DNA of 64,000 bases from Maribrevibacterium harenarium (lineage in GTDB: Bacteria > Pseudomonadota > Gammaproteobacteria > Pseudomonadales > Marinomonadaceae), in the NCBI RefSeq assembly GCF_006385675.1, contig NZ_VFRR01000002.1, positions 1-64,000 of the forward strand, written 5' to 3'. The position numbers were made by a program, and so were the translations under genes. Shown here piece by piece: positions 50,949 through 62,362 of this stretch. The stretch's first letter is position 1. Each line of letters begins with the position of its first letter. The notes under the pieces are model-generated. The model ran no database searches. It had not been told where the DNA came from and saw only the letters and a program-made list of their open reading frames with translations.

Positions 50949-52028
50949 ATGCCTATTCATCGCCTCGATATTGCCAAATTGCGCAATATCAATCAGCTAC
51001 GCTTCCTGCCCTCACCTCAGGTAAATTTAATTGTCGGTGCTAACGGGAGCGGCAAAACTTCTTTGTTAGAGGCGATTTATCTATTGTCATATGGGCGTTC
51101 TTTTCGTAGCCATAAGCACAAAACCTATATCCAATATGAGCAAGATGCCTGTGTCCTGTTTGCCCAGCTACAAGATGTAGACAATGACATATTCCCTATT
51201 GGGTTGCAGCGAGATCGAGAGGGGCGTTTGGAGGTGCGTATTCGCGGCCAAAACGTTCCTTCGGTGGTGGAACTGGCTCAGAATTTGCCAGTACAGTTGA
51301 TTAACCCTGATGCGTTTAGGTTGTTAGAAGGTTCGCCCAAAGTACGCCGCCAGTTTATTGACTGGGGAACCTTTCATTTTGATCCGCATTTTATTTCTCA
51401 CTGGCGTGACTGGCAAAAGGTGCTAAAACAGCGGAATAGCTTGCTTAGACGTGGTAGAATAAGCCCTAATTTGTTGGCTGCGTTTGATCAAGAGTTGATC
51501 CGCTTAGGGGAGCTAGTTACCCAATCTCGGCGGCGCTATATTGAAGCGCTAACCCCCCGTTTTAACGATGTATTAGCGCAATTGTTGTCCTCTGTTTCGG
51601 TTTCCCTCGGTTTTTTTCAAGGGTGGGATGCACAGCGTTCTTTGGCGGAAGCCTTAGCACACAGTTGCCAGTCTGATATCGAGATTGGGCACACTAAAAT
51701 GGGGCCGCAACGGGCGGATCTACGGGTTAAAACGCCCTTAGGGGATGCGTTGGATAGCCTGTCACGCGGACAGCAGAAATTGGTGGTGTCGGCGTTAAAA
51801 ATTGCCCAAGGCCAATTACTGATCGAACGGGGACGCCAATTGGTGTTTTTGGTGGATGATTTGCCAGCAGAACTGGATCAACATCACCGGGAACGGTTAT
51901 GCCACATGTTGGCCTCTTTAGGTAGCCAGATATTTATTACCAGTGTGGGTACAGAAGGCATGGATAGTATCTGGCCCGACACGACTGAAGTTCGTCATTT
52001 CACCATGGTGGAAGGCGAGCTTGCCTGA
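50949..52028 (+). CDS. recF: DNA replication and repair protein RecF
   Basis: SMC-like ATPase that helps load RecA at gaps in damaged DNA. 359 residues with Walker A VGANGSGKTSLLEAIYLLSYGRSFR, signature LSRGQQKLVVSALKIAQG and Walker B VFLVDDLPAELD. Lies 63 bp after dnaN and 27 bp before gyrB. Confidence 0.96.
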   Translation: MPIHRLDIAKLRNINQLRFLPSPQVNLIVGANGSGKTSLLEAIYLLSYGRSFRSHKHKTYIQYEQDACVLFAQLQDVDNDIFPIGLQRDREGRLEVRIRGQNVPSVVELAQNLPVQLINPDAFRLLEGSPKVRRQFIDWGTFHFDPHFISHWRDWQKVLKQRNSLLRRGRISPNLLAAFDQELIRLGELVTQSRRRYIEALTPRFNDVLAQLLSSVSVSLGFFQGWDAQRSLAEALAHSCQSDIEIGHTKMGPQRADLRVKTPLGDALDSLSRGQQKLVVSALKIAQGQLLIERGRQLVFLVDDLPAELDQHHRERLCHMLASLGSQIFITSVGTEGMDSIWPDTTEVRHFTMVEGELA

Positions 52029-52055
52029 GCGAGCAACGGTTTGCAGGAGAGTTAA

Positions 52056-54479
<2,424 letters not shown>

Positions 54480-54509
54480 ACGGCTTCAAGACTCGGCTTA
54501 CTAGAGTAC

Positions 54510-54537
54510 AAAAGCCAGGCCCTCGGGTCTGGCTTTT
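54510..54537 (+). terminator. Rho-independent terminator after gyrB
   Basis: AAAAGCCAG (54510-54518) pairs with CTGGCTTTT (54529-54537), leaving a GC-rich loop; the T-run forms the 3' arm. It ends the dnaA-gyrB transcript. Confidence 0.8.
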
Positions 54538-54703
54538 GTGTGTCTGAATGCTGAAACTGTGCTGATTTTAGCTTGGCTTTAAGTTCAGATTAAGAGTGGG
54601 GCTAGGCTTCTTTTGTTACCGATCACATGGTTAAATCGCCCACAATTCACTACAGTTGATTGATAGCTTCACTGCTACCGAGCTGAATAATCGAGAGATG
54701 ACT

Positions 54704-55843
54704 ATGAGAATACAGGAATGGAAGCGTACCCTCACCTACAACGCCATGTTTATTGTTTGCGGTGCTGTCGCTGGTATGTTGGGCCCCGCGCTGGTGTATC
54801 TTGCCGATATTGCTCAGGCGTCGGTTAGTCAAATTTCGATTTTGTTTACCGCTCGCGGTGTGGGTAATATTTTAGGTGCGTTATTGGCATCGCGCATGTA
54901 TGACCGTTTTGCTGGCCATCATTACCTAATCGCGATGCTAGCCATTGTTATTGTCGGTTTGCTGGCGATTCCGATGGCCACGAGCTTGATGATGCTGATC
55001 GTGATCTTTTTCTTTTTGGGAGCCAGTGAAGTTTCCATTAATACCGGCGCCAACTTGATGATGTTATGGCTACATCGAGAAAAGGCAGGTTCCTATGTTA
55101 CCTTTTTGCATCTTTGCTATAGCGCTGGCGCCATGTTGGTTCCGTTTGTGTTTGTCTTTTCTACTTGGTTAAGCGGTGATTTTGGTGCCGGTTTCTGGTT
55201 AATCGCCTTGTATAGCTTATTGTTTCCGATACTTTTGCTGCGCCAAGTGAGCCCGACTTTTGAGTCCTCTGGCACTACCGGAGCGATAGCGGCCGATAAA
55301 CAAAAGTCACGCTTCCATGCTTATCTCTGGGTAGTATTTTTATATGTGGGTTTTGAAATTACCATCGCGGGATGGCTCTCTACCTATGCGGTGCTAGAAG
55401 GTTGGCAGCAAGATAAAGCGGCAATTTTGATTTCATGGTTCTTCTTGGCTTTATCTTTTGGTCGTTTATTCGCAGTACCGATTCAAACTTGGATTCCTGC
55501 CAAGGCGCTGATTTATAGCCTGATGGGGTTGTGTATCCTTGGTTCAGTTATGTTGATCTCGCTGTCCCAGTCCTATTTAGCATTTATTGCCTTAGTACTT
55601 GGTTTAGGCTGCTCGGCCCTGTTCCCGTTAATGTTCGCCTACGCCAACAGTATTATCACCTTAACTGGACGTCGTACTGGTATCGTATTTGTGTGTTGTG
55701 GTTCGGGGGCCTTGGTTGCCCCTTCCCTAACTGGACCGATTATCGAAAGTTTGGGCGTTGCCGCATTCCCAGCGTTGCTGCTTGGGCTAGCATTATTGCT
55801 AGTATGGCGTTGGTGGCGTTTGCTGGTGATCGCCGGACGCTAA
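54704..55843 (+). CDS. Major facilitator superfamily transporter
   Basis: A 379-residue, 12-helix secondary transporter. The ATG at 54704 stands six bases after GAGAG and was preferred to upstream in-frame starts. Features: short N-terminus, LGALLASRMYDRFAGHHYLI as the loop-2/3 motif A-like region, and EVSINTGANLMMLWLHREKAGSYVTFLHLCYSAGAM, reminiscent of the sugar transporters of the FucP/glucose-transporter type (loose resemblance). Substrate not identifiable. Stands alone, convergent with gmhB. Confidence 0.8.
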   Translation: MRIQEWKRTLTYNAMFIVCGAVAGMLGPALVYLADIAQASVSQISILFTARGVGNILGALLASRMYDRFAGHHYLIAMLAIVIVGLLAIPMATSLMMLIVIFFFLGASEVSINTGANLMMLWLHREKAGSYVTFLHLCYSAGAMLVPFVFVFSTWLSGDFGAGFWLIALYSLLFPILLLRQVSPTFESSGTTGAIAADKQKSRFHAYLWVVFLYVGFEITIAGWLSTYAVLEGWQQDKAAILISWFFLALSFGRLFAVPIQTWIPAKALIYSLMGLCILGSVMLISLSQSYLAFIALVLGLGCSALFPLMFAYANSIITLTGRRTGIVFVCCGSGALVAPSLTGPIIESLGVAAFPALLLGLALLLVWRWWRLLVIAGR

Positions 55844-55860
55844 CACCAGCAGCTCTTGCT

Positions 55861-56418
55861 TTACGCGTATTTATGTAGTGTAGCAAGGGTAAACGCAGCT
55901 AAGTCGCTATAGACATCAAAATAGAAATCGATCTGTTTATATTGGGTTTGGCGACCTTTGCCAGTCAACACTAGCACCGGATGGCAGCTACGGGCTTTAC
56001 CTGCTTCTAAATCACGCAGTGAATCCCCTACCATAATGGCGGGATGTTGCTCGAAGTTTAAGCCAGTTTTGGTTTCAATTGCTTCAATCATTCCGGGAAG
56101 TGGTTTACGGCACTGGCAGTTCTCTTCTGGCGTGTGGGGGCAGTATTCAATACCTTCTATTTGACCGCCCTCGTCGGTGACCAGCTGCACCATCTTATCG
56201 TGCATTGCCTGTAGTACGGCTTCACTGTAGTAACCACGGCCAACACCAGATTGGTTTGTCACCACAAATACTCGGAAACCCGCTTTAGAAAGGGCTGCAA
56301 TAGCTTTTATGCTGCCAGGGATAGGAATCCACTCTTCCACCGATTTTACGTAGGCGTCAGAATCTTGGTTAATAACACCATCTCTATCTAGCAGGATGAT
56401 GGGTTTGATACTCGCCAT
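55861..56418 (-). CDS. gmhB: D-glycero-beta-D-manno-heptose 1,7-bisphosphate 7-phosphatase
   Basis: HAD-family phosphatase in ADP-heptose synthesis for the lipopolysaccharide inner core. 185 residues; nucleophile LLDRDGVIN (Asp-x-Asp), VVTNQSGVGRGYY, the zinc-binding CPHTPEENCQCRKP loop typical of GmhB, and MVGDSLRDLEAGKA with the metal aspartates. In Pseudomonas a gmhB gene also lies just past gyrB. Convergent with the MFS gene, divergent from the acyltransferase gene. Confidence 0.93.
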   Translation of the reverse strand: MASIKPIILLDRDGVINQDSDAYVKSVEEWIPIPGSIKAIAALSKAGFRVFVVTNQSGVGRGYYSEAVLQAMHDKMVQLVTDEGGQIEGIEYCPHTPEENCQCRKPLPGMIEAIETKTGLNFEQHPAIMVGDSLRDLEAGKARSCHPVLVLTGKGRQTQYKQIDFYFDVYSDLAAFTLATLHKYA

Positions 56419-56531
56419 AGGGGCTCCTATTTACTGGGGTGGAATTAATTAAGTGGGCTTAGTTTAAGGGAATCCCCCTACAGAGCAAATAGCACCATGA
56501 TTTCGATAGTGTAATGTTAAAAGAGAAAGAG

Positions 56532-56547
56532 TATTTCACGTGAAACA
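56532..56547. promoter_or_regulatory. parS-like site upstream of the acyltransferase gene
   Basis: TATTTCACGTGAAACA matches the ParB site TGTTTCACGTGAAACA at 15 of 16 bases. It lies in the gmhB/acyltransferase intergenic gap, about 8 kb past dnaA, in the typical distance range for origin-proximal parS. Confidence 0.8.
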
Positions 56548-56617
56548 ATTTGTGGTTAAGTAAGGGACAAGGGATGAGGTACAATACTAAAAAATTGATT
56601 TGGATTGCTGGGTAACT

Positions 56618-57523
56618 ATGGCTGACTCTTCTCGTTCCTATACCACCACATTGCTAACAGGATTAAGTAGGCTCCCACTAGGGGTTGTACGCTGGTTGGG
56701 ACGTCAAGTTGGTGGTAATGCGGCTCGTTTAGATCGACGCACTAAGGAAGCGATCTTAGTGAATTTATCCATCTGCTTTCCTTATTACACCGAGCAGCAG
56801 AAGCGGGCTATATTGCGCAAAAGGCTTGAGTTGATTGGTCAAACCGCGGCAGAAATGAGTCATTTTTGGACTAAAGACAGTGCTACGTTATTGAGCCGTT
56901 GTGTTGATGGTCCTGGGGCTGCTGAGTTTAAACAAGCCCTGCTGGCAGAAGAACATGGGGTTCTGGCAATCGCGCCGCATATGGGGAATTGGGAAAGCTT
57001 AAATAACTATATCTGCTCAGTGCGCCCAATGACAGTCATGTACCGTCCGCAAAAGAACGAAGCCTTGGATGCTTTCATCCTTAAAGCCCGAGAGCGTTCC
57101 GGTGCAGAATTGGCACCAACGAATCGTCGTGGTGTGATGCAGCTCATGAAGACCCTTAACACTGGCGGCGTGGTCGGAATTTTGCCAGATCAAGTCCCCC
57201 AAAAAGGTAGCGGTGAATACGCCCCCTTCTTTGGTCGACCGGCCTACACCATGACTTTAGCCAGTCAATTAGCCAATAAAACCAAAGCAAAAGCCTTTAT
57301 TGTGGCCGGTATCCAGACACCGACAGGTTTTGAAATGGTGGCGTATCCCGTCGACGCAGACTTCTACAGTGATGATATTAAAACATCACTGACGGCACTG
57401 AACCGTGGCATTGAACAGCTTGTACTTACCCATCCAGAACAGTATCAATGGGAATACAAGCGCTTCAAAACTCCGCCTGAAGGGCTTAAGAACCCCTACA
57501 ACGAGTATCGGGGAAAGGAATAA
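56618..57523 (+). CDS. Lipid A biosynthesis (lauroyl/myristoyl) acyltransferase family protein
   Basis: LpxL/HtrB-superfamily protein, 301 residues from the ATG preceded by TGGG. Catalytic HX4E motif HMGNWE (about 134-139), the YRPQKNEALDAFILKARE and LPDQVPQKGSGEYAPFFGRPAYT blocks, and an N-terminal hydrophobic patch. It probably transfers a secondary acyl chain to lipid A, though family members also make ornithine-type lipids. In Pseudomonas an acyltransferase gene likewise lies near gyrB-gmhB. Confidence 0.85.
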   Translation: MADSSRSYTTTLLTGLSRLPLGVVRWLGRQVGGNAARLDRRTKEAILVNLSICFPYYTEQQKRAILRKRLELIGQTAAEMSHFWTKDSATLLSRCVDGPGAAEFKQALLAEEHGVLAIAPHMGNWESLNNYICSVRPMTVMYRPQKNEALDAFILKARERSGAELAPTNRRGVMQLMKTLNTGGVVGILPDQVPQKGSGEYAPFFGRPAYTMTLASQLANKTKAKAFIVAGIQTPTGFEMVAYPVDADFYSDDIKTSLTALNRGIEQLVLTHPEQYQWEYKRFKTPPEGLKNPYNEYRGKE

Positions 57524-57532
57524 TCCCCTAGT

Positions 57533-58003
57533 TTAGTGCTCTGCAATGTCTGCAAAACGAGTCTGGCGGCACGCTCTCGCCAAGTCCTGTGGGGTTAAGC
57601 TGATATCTAGCCCCCGTTTGCCGCCACTGACATATACCTTATCAAAGGCTTCGGCACTGGCATCTACAACGGTAGTGAGTGCTTTCTTTTGCCCTATTGG
57701 GCTGATCCCTCCCACCAGATAGCCACTACTACGCTCAGCCTCTTGTGGCGTTGCCATGCGTAGCTTTTTTACGGCTAATGCTTGAGCTGCACGCTTCAAA
57801 TTCAGTTTGCCGGTAACGGGAACGATCGCCACGTACAGCAGTTTCTCATCGCTCACCAGCAAGGTTTTAAATACTTGCTCCGGCGGCAGATTTAGCTTCT
57901 GAGCCGCTTCTTCACCAAAATTTTGGCAGTTTGGGTCGTGATCGTACTCGTGAATACCGTGGGCAATACCTAGTTTTTTAAGCTGTAAAATGGCTGGAGT
58001 CAT
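57533..58003 (-). CDS. ybaK: Cys-tRNA(Pro)/Cys-tRNA deacylase YbaK
   Basis: Trans-editing enzyme that hydrolyses mis-charged Cys-tRNA(Pro). 156 residues with VFKTLLVSDEKLLYVAIVPVTGKLNLKRAAQAL (containing the catalytic lysine) and YLVGGISPIGQKKALTTVVD, the YbaK signature. Begins 16 bp after trkH on the same strand, so probably co-transcribed with trkA-trkH. Confidence 0.92.
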   Translation of the reverse strand: MTPAILQLKKLGIAHGIHEYDHDPNCQNFGEEAAQKLNLPPEQVFKTLLVSDEKLLYVAIVPVTGKLNLKRAAQALAVKKLRMATPQEAERSSGYLVGGISPIGQKKALTTVVDASAEAFDKVYVSGGKRGLDISLTPQDLARACRQTRFADIAEH

Positions 58004-58018
58004 CGGTTTTCCTAAGTG

Positions 58019-59467
58019 TTAACGTTGCCAAAACATGGGCGTAAAGAGTACCAGCAAAGTAAATACTTCCAAACGTCCTAAGAGCATAGCGAAGCAAAGC
58101 ATCCATTTAGATGGATCGTTAATACTGGCAAAATTGGCAGCCACTTCCCCAAGGCCTGGACCTAGGTTATTCAGAGTTGCAGCGACCGCTGACCAAGCGG
58201 TGACCTGATCAATCCCCGTTGCCATCAAGCCAATCATCAGCATCACATACACCAACAGATAAGCAGAGAAGAATCCCCACACAGCGGAAACCACCCGTTC
58301 CTCAATTGCCTTGCCACCGACTTTAACCGGAATAACCGCATTGGGATGCACTAGACGTTGAATTTCCCGGAAGCCCTGCTTCAGGATCAAGAGAATACGA
58401 ATGACCTTCATACCCCCACCGGTAGAGCTGGCACAGCCACCGGCAAAGGAGGTGACGATTAACAAGAAAGGGAGGAAGTGCGGCCAAACTGAGAAGTCCG
58501 ATGTGCCGAAACCTGCGGTGGTGGCAATAGAAACACTCTCGAAAATGGCATAGCGAATCGAGGTGGCCCAGTCATAGGTGGAGGTAATCGCCAGTACGAT
58601 GGACGCCATGGTAATGGTGCTGAACAGCAGAAAGAAGAAGAACTGAGCTTCCGAATCTTTAAAGTAGTGCCAGACACTCTTGTGGCGCCAAGCATAAAAA
58701 TGCAGGCCAAAGTTTAATGCCGAAATCAGCATAAACAGCGTACAAATCGCTTCAATTAACACACTATCGAAATAGCCGATACTGGCATCGTGGGTCGAGA
58801 AACCACCAATGGCGACGGTCGAAAAACTGTGACACAGGGCATCAAAGAAGGTCATGCCAGCCGCCCAATAACCCAAGGTACAGACGGCAGTCAAGGTGGC
58901 ATAAATGTACCAAAGAGCCTTGGCGGTCTCGGCGATTCTTGGGGTAAGTTTAGAGTCTTTCACTGGCCCAGGAGTTTCGGCACGGTATAACTGCATACCC
59001 CCAACCCCTAGCATTGGCATGATAGCCACGGCCAATACGATGATACCCATACCACCTAACCACTGTAGCCATTGGCGATAAAACAGGATCGACTCAGGAA
59101 GGGAATCTATATGAGTTAAAATCGTCGCCCCAGTAGTGGTTAATGCTGATACTGACTCAAATAGAGAGTCAGTGAAGGTTAACTCCGGATCCGTTGTTAG
59201 CACGAATGGTACGGAACCAAATAGCCCCAGCACCGACCAAAACAATACGGTGATTAAGAAGCCATCACGTATCTTCAGATCGCCACGAAAGTTCCGAAAC
59301 GGAAACCACACCACCGCACCACCAACCAAGTTGATCACAAAGGCGTAAAGAAATGCCTGCAGTGCTCCATCGCTGTAAATCAATGACACTAAGATGGGGG
59401 GAATCAGCGTCAAGCTAAAGACCATAATCATTAGCCCAATGACGCGGAAGATGACCTGAATATGCAT
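58019..59467 (-). CDS. trkH: Trk potassium uptake membrane subunit TrkH
   Basis: Potassium-translocating channel-like subunit of the low-affinity Trk system. 482 residues (E. coli 483), about ten helices plus four pore loops; selectivity segments such as ALTTTGATI, STVAIGGFSTHD, SIATTAGFGTSD and ATLNNLGPGLGE each carry the key glycine. Expected to work with TrkA (27 bp upstream), which is cytoplasmic. Part of the rsmB-side cluster as in Pseudomonas and Vibrio. Confidence 0.95.
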   Translation of the reverse strand: MHIQVIFRVIGLMIMVFSLTLIPPILVSLIYSDGALQAFLYAFVINLVGGAVVWFPFRNFRGDLKIRDGFLITVLFWSVLGLFGSVPFVLTTDPELTFTDSLFESVSALTTTGATILTHIDSLPESILFYRQWLQWLGGMGIIVLAVAIMPMLGVGGMQLYRAETPGPVKDSKLTPRIAETAKALWYIYATLTAVCTLGYWAAGMTFFDALCHSFSTVAIGGFSTHDASIGYFDSVLIEAICTLFMLISALNFGLHFYAWRHKSVWHYFKDSEAQFFFFLLFSTITMASIVLAITSTYDWATSIRYAIFESVSIATTAGFGTSDFSVWPHFLPFLLIVTSFAGGCASSTGGGMKVIRILLILKQGFREIQRLVHPNAVIPVKVGGKAIEERVVSAVWGFFSAYLLVYVMLMIGLMATGIDQVTAWSAVAATLNNLGPGLGEVAANFASINDPSKWMLCFAMLLGRLEVFTLLVLFTPMFWQR

Positions 59468-59494
59468 AGTCGATGGAGTCTCGGATAAAGGCGA

Positions 59495-60868
59495 TTAAAA
59501 GAAGGTTAAGCCAACCTGGAACAATTGCTCCACGGCAGGAATTTGTTTTTTATTCGAGACGAAGATAATCACGTGATCCTCCGCCTGAATGACTAAGTCA
59601 CCGGTAGCGACAATCACATCTTCACCACGCACGATGGCTCCGATAGTCGCCCCTTCCGGTAGATTGATGTTAGCGATACTGCGGCCAACTACCTTGGATG
59701 AGCGATAATCTCCGTGGGCAACCGCCTCTAATGCTTCTGCGGCTCCCTTACGCATAGAGTGAACGTTCACCACATCCCCCCGACGAATGTAGCTGAGCAA
59801 AGAGCTGATGGTGGTTTGTTGGGGTGAGATTGCGATATCAATCATGCCCTCTTGTACGATGTCCACGTAGGCAGGGTTATTAATGATGGTCATAACCGTA
59901 CGTACACCAAGTACTTTAGCCAGCATGGAAGACATGATGTTGGCTTCATCATTATTGGTTAAAGCACAGAACACATCGGTAGACTCAATGTTCTCTTCTA
60001 ACAGTAATTCCTGTTTAGAAGAGTCACCGTTGAGAATAATGGTGTTGTTGAGGGTCTCCGAGAGATAACGACAACGCTCTGGATCCCGCTCGATGATTTT
60101 GACTCGGTATTCTTTTTCTAGGGCCTGGGCGAGACGCTCACCGATATTGCCACCACCGGCGATAATGATACGGCGATAGGGTGTATCCAAGGGGCGCAGC
60201 TCCCCCATCACATCCAATACATCTCTTTGGGCGGTCAGGAAAAACACTTCATCATTGGCGCGGATTAAGGTATCACCGTCAGGCTTGATGGATTTACCGT
60301 TACGGTAGATAGCCGCAATTCGGGTTTGAATCGACGGCATATGTTCCGTCAAATAGCTAATTGGCTGATCAATAAGGGGCCCGCCAGTTTCCGCTTTTAC
60401 TACCACTAATTGCACTCGCCCTTCAGCGAACTCCATCACCTGCAAAGCTCCAGGGTAACGAATCAACCGAGTGATGTGTTTAGTTACTTCCTTTTCTGGA
60501 CTGATGCGTACATCGATCGGCAGCGCGGTATCGGCAAACAACTGGGGATAGCGTGAGTAAGCACTGGAACGCACGCGACCAATTTTAGTGGGGGTTTTGA
60601 AAAGCGTATGGGCAACCTGACAGGCTACCATGTTGATCTCATCTTGGTTGCTCACCGCAATGAGCATATCCGCATCATTACCACCAGCCTGATCGAGAAT
60701 ATCCGGGTGAGAGCCGTTACCGATTACGGTTTGTATGTCGAGACGATCTTGCAACTCTCGTAGCCTTACACTGTTGGTATCGATAACGGTGATGTCGTTA
60801 TCTTCATTGGCAAGGTTCTCCGCCAAAGTGGCGCCAACCTGCCCAGCCCCAATAATAATGATTTTCAT
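59495..60868 (-). CDS. trkA: Trk system regulatory subunit TrkA
   Basis: Cytoplasmic NAD(H)/ATP-binding gating subunit of the Trk potassium transporter. 457 residues with two RCK Rossmann domains: IIIGAGQVGATLAENLA (residues 3-19) and IIIAGGGNIGERLAQAL (about 233-249), each followed by a TrkA-C domain. Separated from rsmB by 174 bp with a possible terminator. Confidence 0.95.
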   Translation of the reverse strand: MKIIIIGAGQVGATLAENLANEDNDITVIDTNSVRLRELQDRLDIQTVIGNGSHPDILDQAGGNDADMLIAVSNQDEINMVACQVAHTLFKTPTKIGRVRSSAYSRYPQLFADTALPIDVRISPEKEVTKHITRLIRYPGALQVMEFAEGRVQLVVVKAETGGPLIDQPISYLTEHMPSIQTRIAAIYRNGKSIKPDGDTLIRANDEVFFLTAQRDVLDVMGELRPLDTPYRRIIIAGGGNIGERLAQALEKEYRVKIIERDPERCRYLSETLNNTIILNGDSSKQELLLEENIESTDVFCALTNNDEANIMSSMLAKVLGVRTVMTIINNPAYVDIVQEGMIDIAISPQQTTISSLLSYIRRGDVVNVHSMRKGAAEALEAVAHGDYRSSKVVGRSIANINLPEGATIGAIVRGEDVIVATGDLVIQAEDHVIIFVSNKKQIPAVEQLFQVGLTFF

Positions 60869-60906
60869 GGATATGCCTCTGCACCTACCTTGGCGGGTGC
60901 CCGATC

Positions 60907-60949
60907 AAAAAAGGAATGCCCTGCGCTTTGAAGGACTAAAGCAGCAGGG
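60907..60949 (-). terminator. Possible terminator after rsmB
   Basis: CCCTGC-GCTTT (60919-60929) pairs with AAAGC-A-GCAGGG (60938-60949), one bulged A, and on the minus strand the sequence runs on to a TTTTTT stretch about seven bases later. A weaker terminator between rsmB and trkA. Confidence 0.45.
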
Positions 60950-61042
60950 ACTAGTTGGACACATTTTAAACCCATATATTTCAAGTTTTAATGTGTTGAG
61001 GCAGATTTACCTAAAAATAATTAGGTAGGCGTATAACTGAGC

Positions 61043-62362
61043 TTAGGCGCGCTTTTGTAGTAGGCAATAGTAAAAGCCGTCATGGCCATGTATGGTTGGA
61101 AACAACTGGGTTCCATAAGGACGTTCTGTGAGATTACCCGCCAAGGCTAATGTTGCATTGAGATGATTCAGAGGGCGCATTTCGGCATCTTGATGGCACT
61201 CGAGAAACCCCGCGATTTGTTGCTCATTTTCTTCCTGCATTAGAGAGCAGGTACCATAAAGCAAATACCCCCCCGGTTTAACGGTCTGCCAAATTTTCGC
61301 CAACAACTGCTTTTGAATCGCGACAAGTTCCTCGATATCAGCAGGCTTACGATTGATCTTAATATCTGGATTGCGACGAATGACACCGGTGGCCGAGCAA
61401 GGCGCATCCAATATCACCTTGTCGAACGGTTGGCCATCCCACCAAGTTTCCAATGCACCCGCATCGGCACAATGCAATTCAGCACTCAAGCCGAGTCGAT
61501 CCAAATTTTCTTCAATACGAGCTAAACGCCAAGCTTCCAGCTCGACCGCTGTCAATACACACTCAGGTGCCAACTCAAGCAAATGCCCTGTTTTGCCTCC
61601 GGGCGCGGCGCAAGCATCCAGCACCTTCTCGCCTGGGGCTGGCTGCAGAATTTCAGCGGCAAGTTGTGCCGATTCATCCTGAACACTAGAAGCACCCGCA
61701 GCAAATTCTGGTAACAAATGAACCGCTATAGGGGTATCTAGGTATAAACCTGACTCTGATATGGATGTTTCATGTGAAACAATGCCCTTTTCTAGGAGCT
61801 GATGCTGATATGTTTCACGTGAAACTTGTGCTGAATTAACCCGGATACACATTGGCGGATGGGCATTGGTTGCTTCAATAATACTATCCAAATGTTCTGG
61901 CCAGTACTTCTGGAAACGTTTTACCAACCACTTGGGCATGTTGTAAGTCATGGATGGCTGGCTAACTAGGTTGGCCAGAATGTCTTCCTTTTCCCGTAGG
62001 TAACGTCTTAGCACCGCGTTGGTCAGTTTAGTCGCCCACTCTTTGTCCAGCTCTCGACAGAGCTCCACCGCTTCATGTAGAACCGCATGGTCTGGGGTAG
62101 ACATGTGATCTAACTGGTACAGCCCCATTAATAGGTTGGCATAAAGGTCTGTATCTTTCTCTTCAAAAGGCTTTTGTAACAAGCTGAGGGCGATGGTATT
62201 CAGTTGCGGGTAAAAACGGCAAACACCAAAACAAAGCTCTTTAATTAGTCCTTGCCCTTCATCAAGGTGCTTAACCTGTTTGCTCAGTTGGGTAGACAAA
62301 GAGCCATTTTGCTGTAGAACTTGAGTCAGAACTTTGATCGCGATGAAACGGGATGTGCTCAT
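61043..62362 (-). CDS. rsmB: 16S rRNA (cytosine-C5) methyltransferase RsmB
   Basis: Methylates C967 of 16S rRNA. 439 residues: N-terminal NusB-like RNA-binding domain (FIAIKVLTQVLQQNGSL), cofactor motif VLDACAAPGGKTGHLLEL, catalytic cysteines in DAPCSATGVIRRNPDIK and YGTCSLMQEENEQQ. Its ATG overlaps the fmt stop by four bases. Two parS-like sites lie inside the coding sequence and read as part of a less conserved linker (about residues 178-200), so they do not disturb conserved motifs. Confidence 0.95.
   Translation of the reverse strand: MSTSRFIAIKVLTQVLQQNGSLSTQLSKQVKHLDEGQGLIKELCFGVCRFYPQLNTIALSLLQKPFEEKDTDLYANLLMGLYQLDHMSTPDHAVLHEAVELCRELDKEWATKLTNAVLRRYLREKEDILANLVSQPSMTYNMPKWLVKRFQKYWPEHLDSIIEATNAHPPMCIRVNSAQVSRETYQHQLLEKGIVSHETSISESGLYLDTPIAVHLLPEFAAGASSVQDESAQLAAEILQPAPGEKVLDACAAPGGKTGHLLELAPECVLTAVELEAWRLARIEENLDRLGLSAELHCADAGALETWWDGQPFDKVILDAPCSATGVIRRNPDIKINRKPADIEELVAIQKQLLAKIWQTVKPGGYLLYGTCSLMQEENEQQIAGFLECHQDAEMRPLNHLNATLALAGNLTERPYGTQLFPTIHGHDGFYYCLLQKRA
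61766..61781. promoter_or_regulatory. parS-like site inside rsmB (first of two)
   Basis: TGTTTCATGTGAAACA matches the ParB site at 15 of 16 bases; the one change breaks the central CACGTG to CATGTG. It is 29 bp from the second site at 61811-61826. Confidence 0.65.
61811..61826. promoter_or_regulatory. parS-like site inside rsmB (second of two)
   Basis: TGTTTCACGTGAAACT matches the ParB site at 15 of 16 bases with an intact centre. About 13.6 kb from dnaA. Confidence 0.82.
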
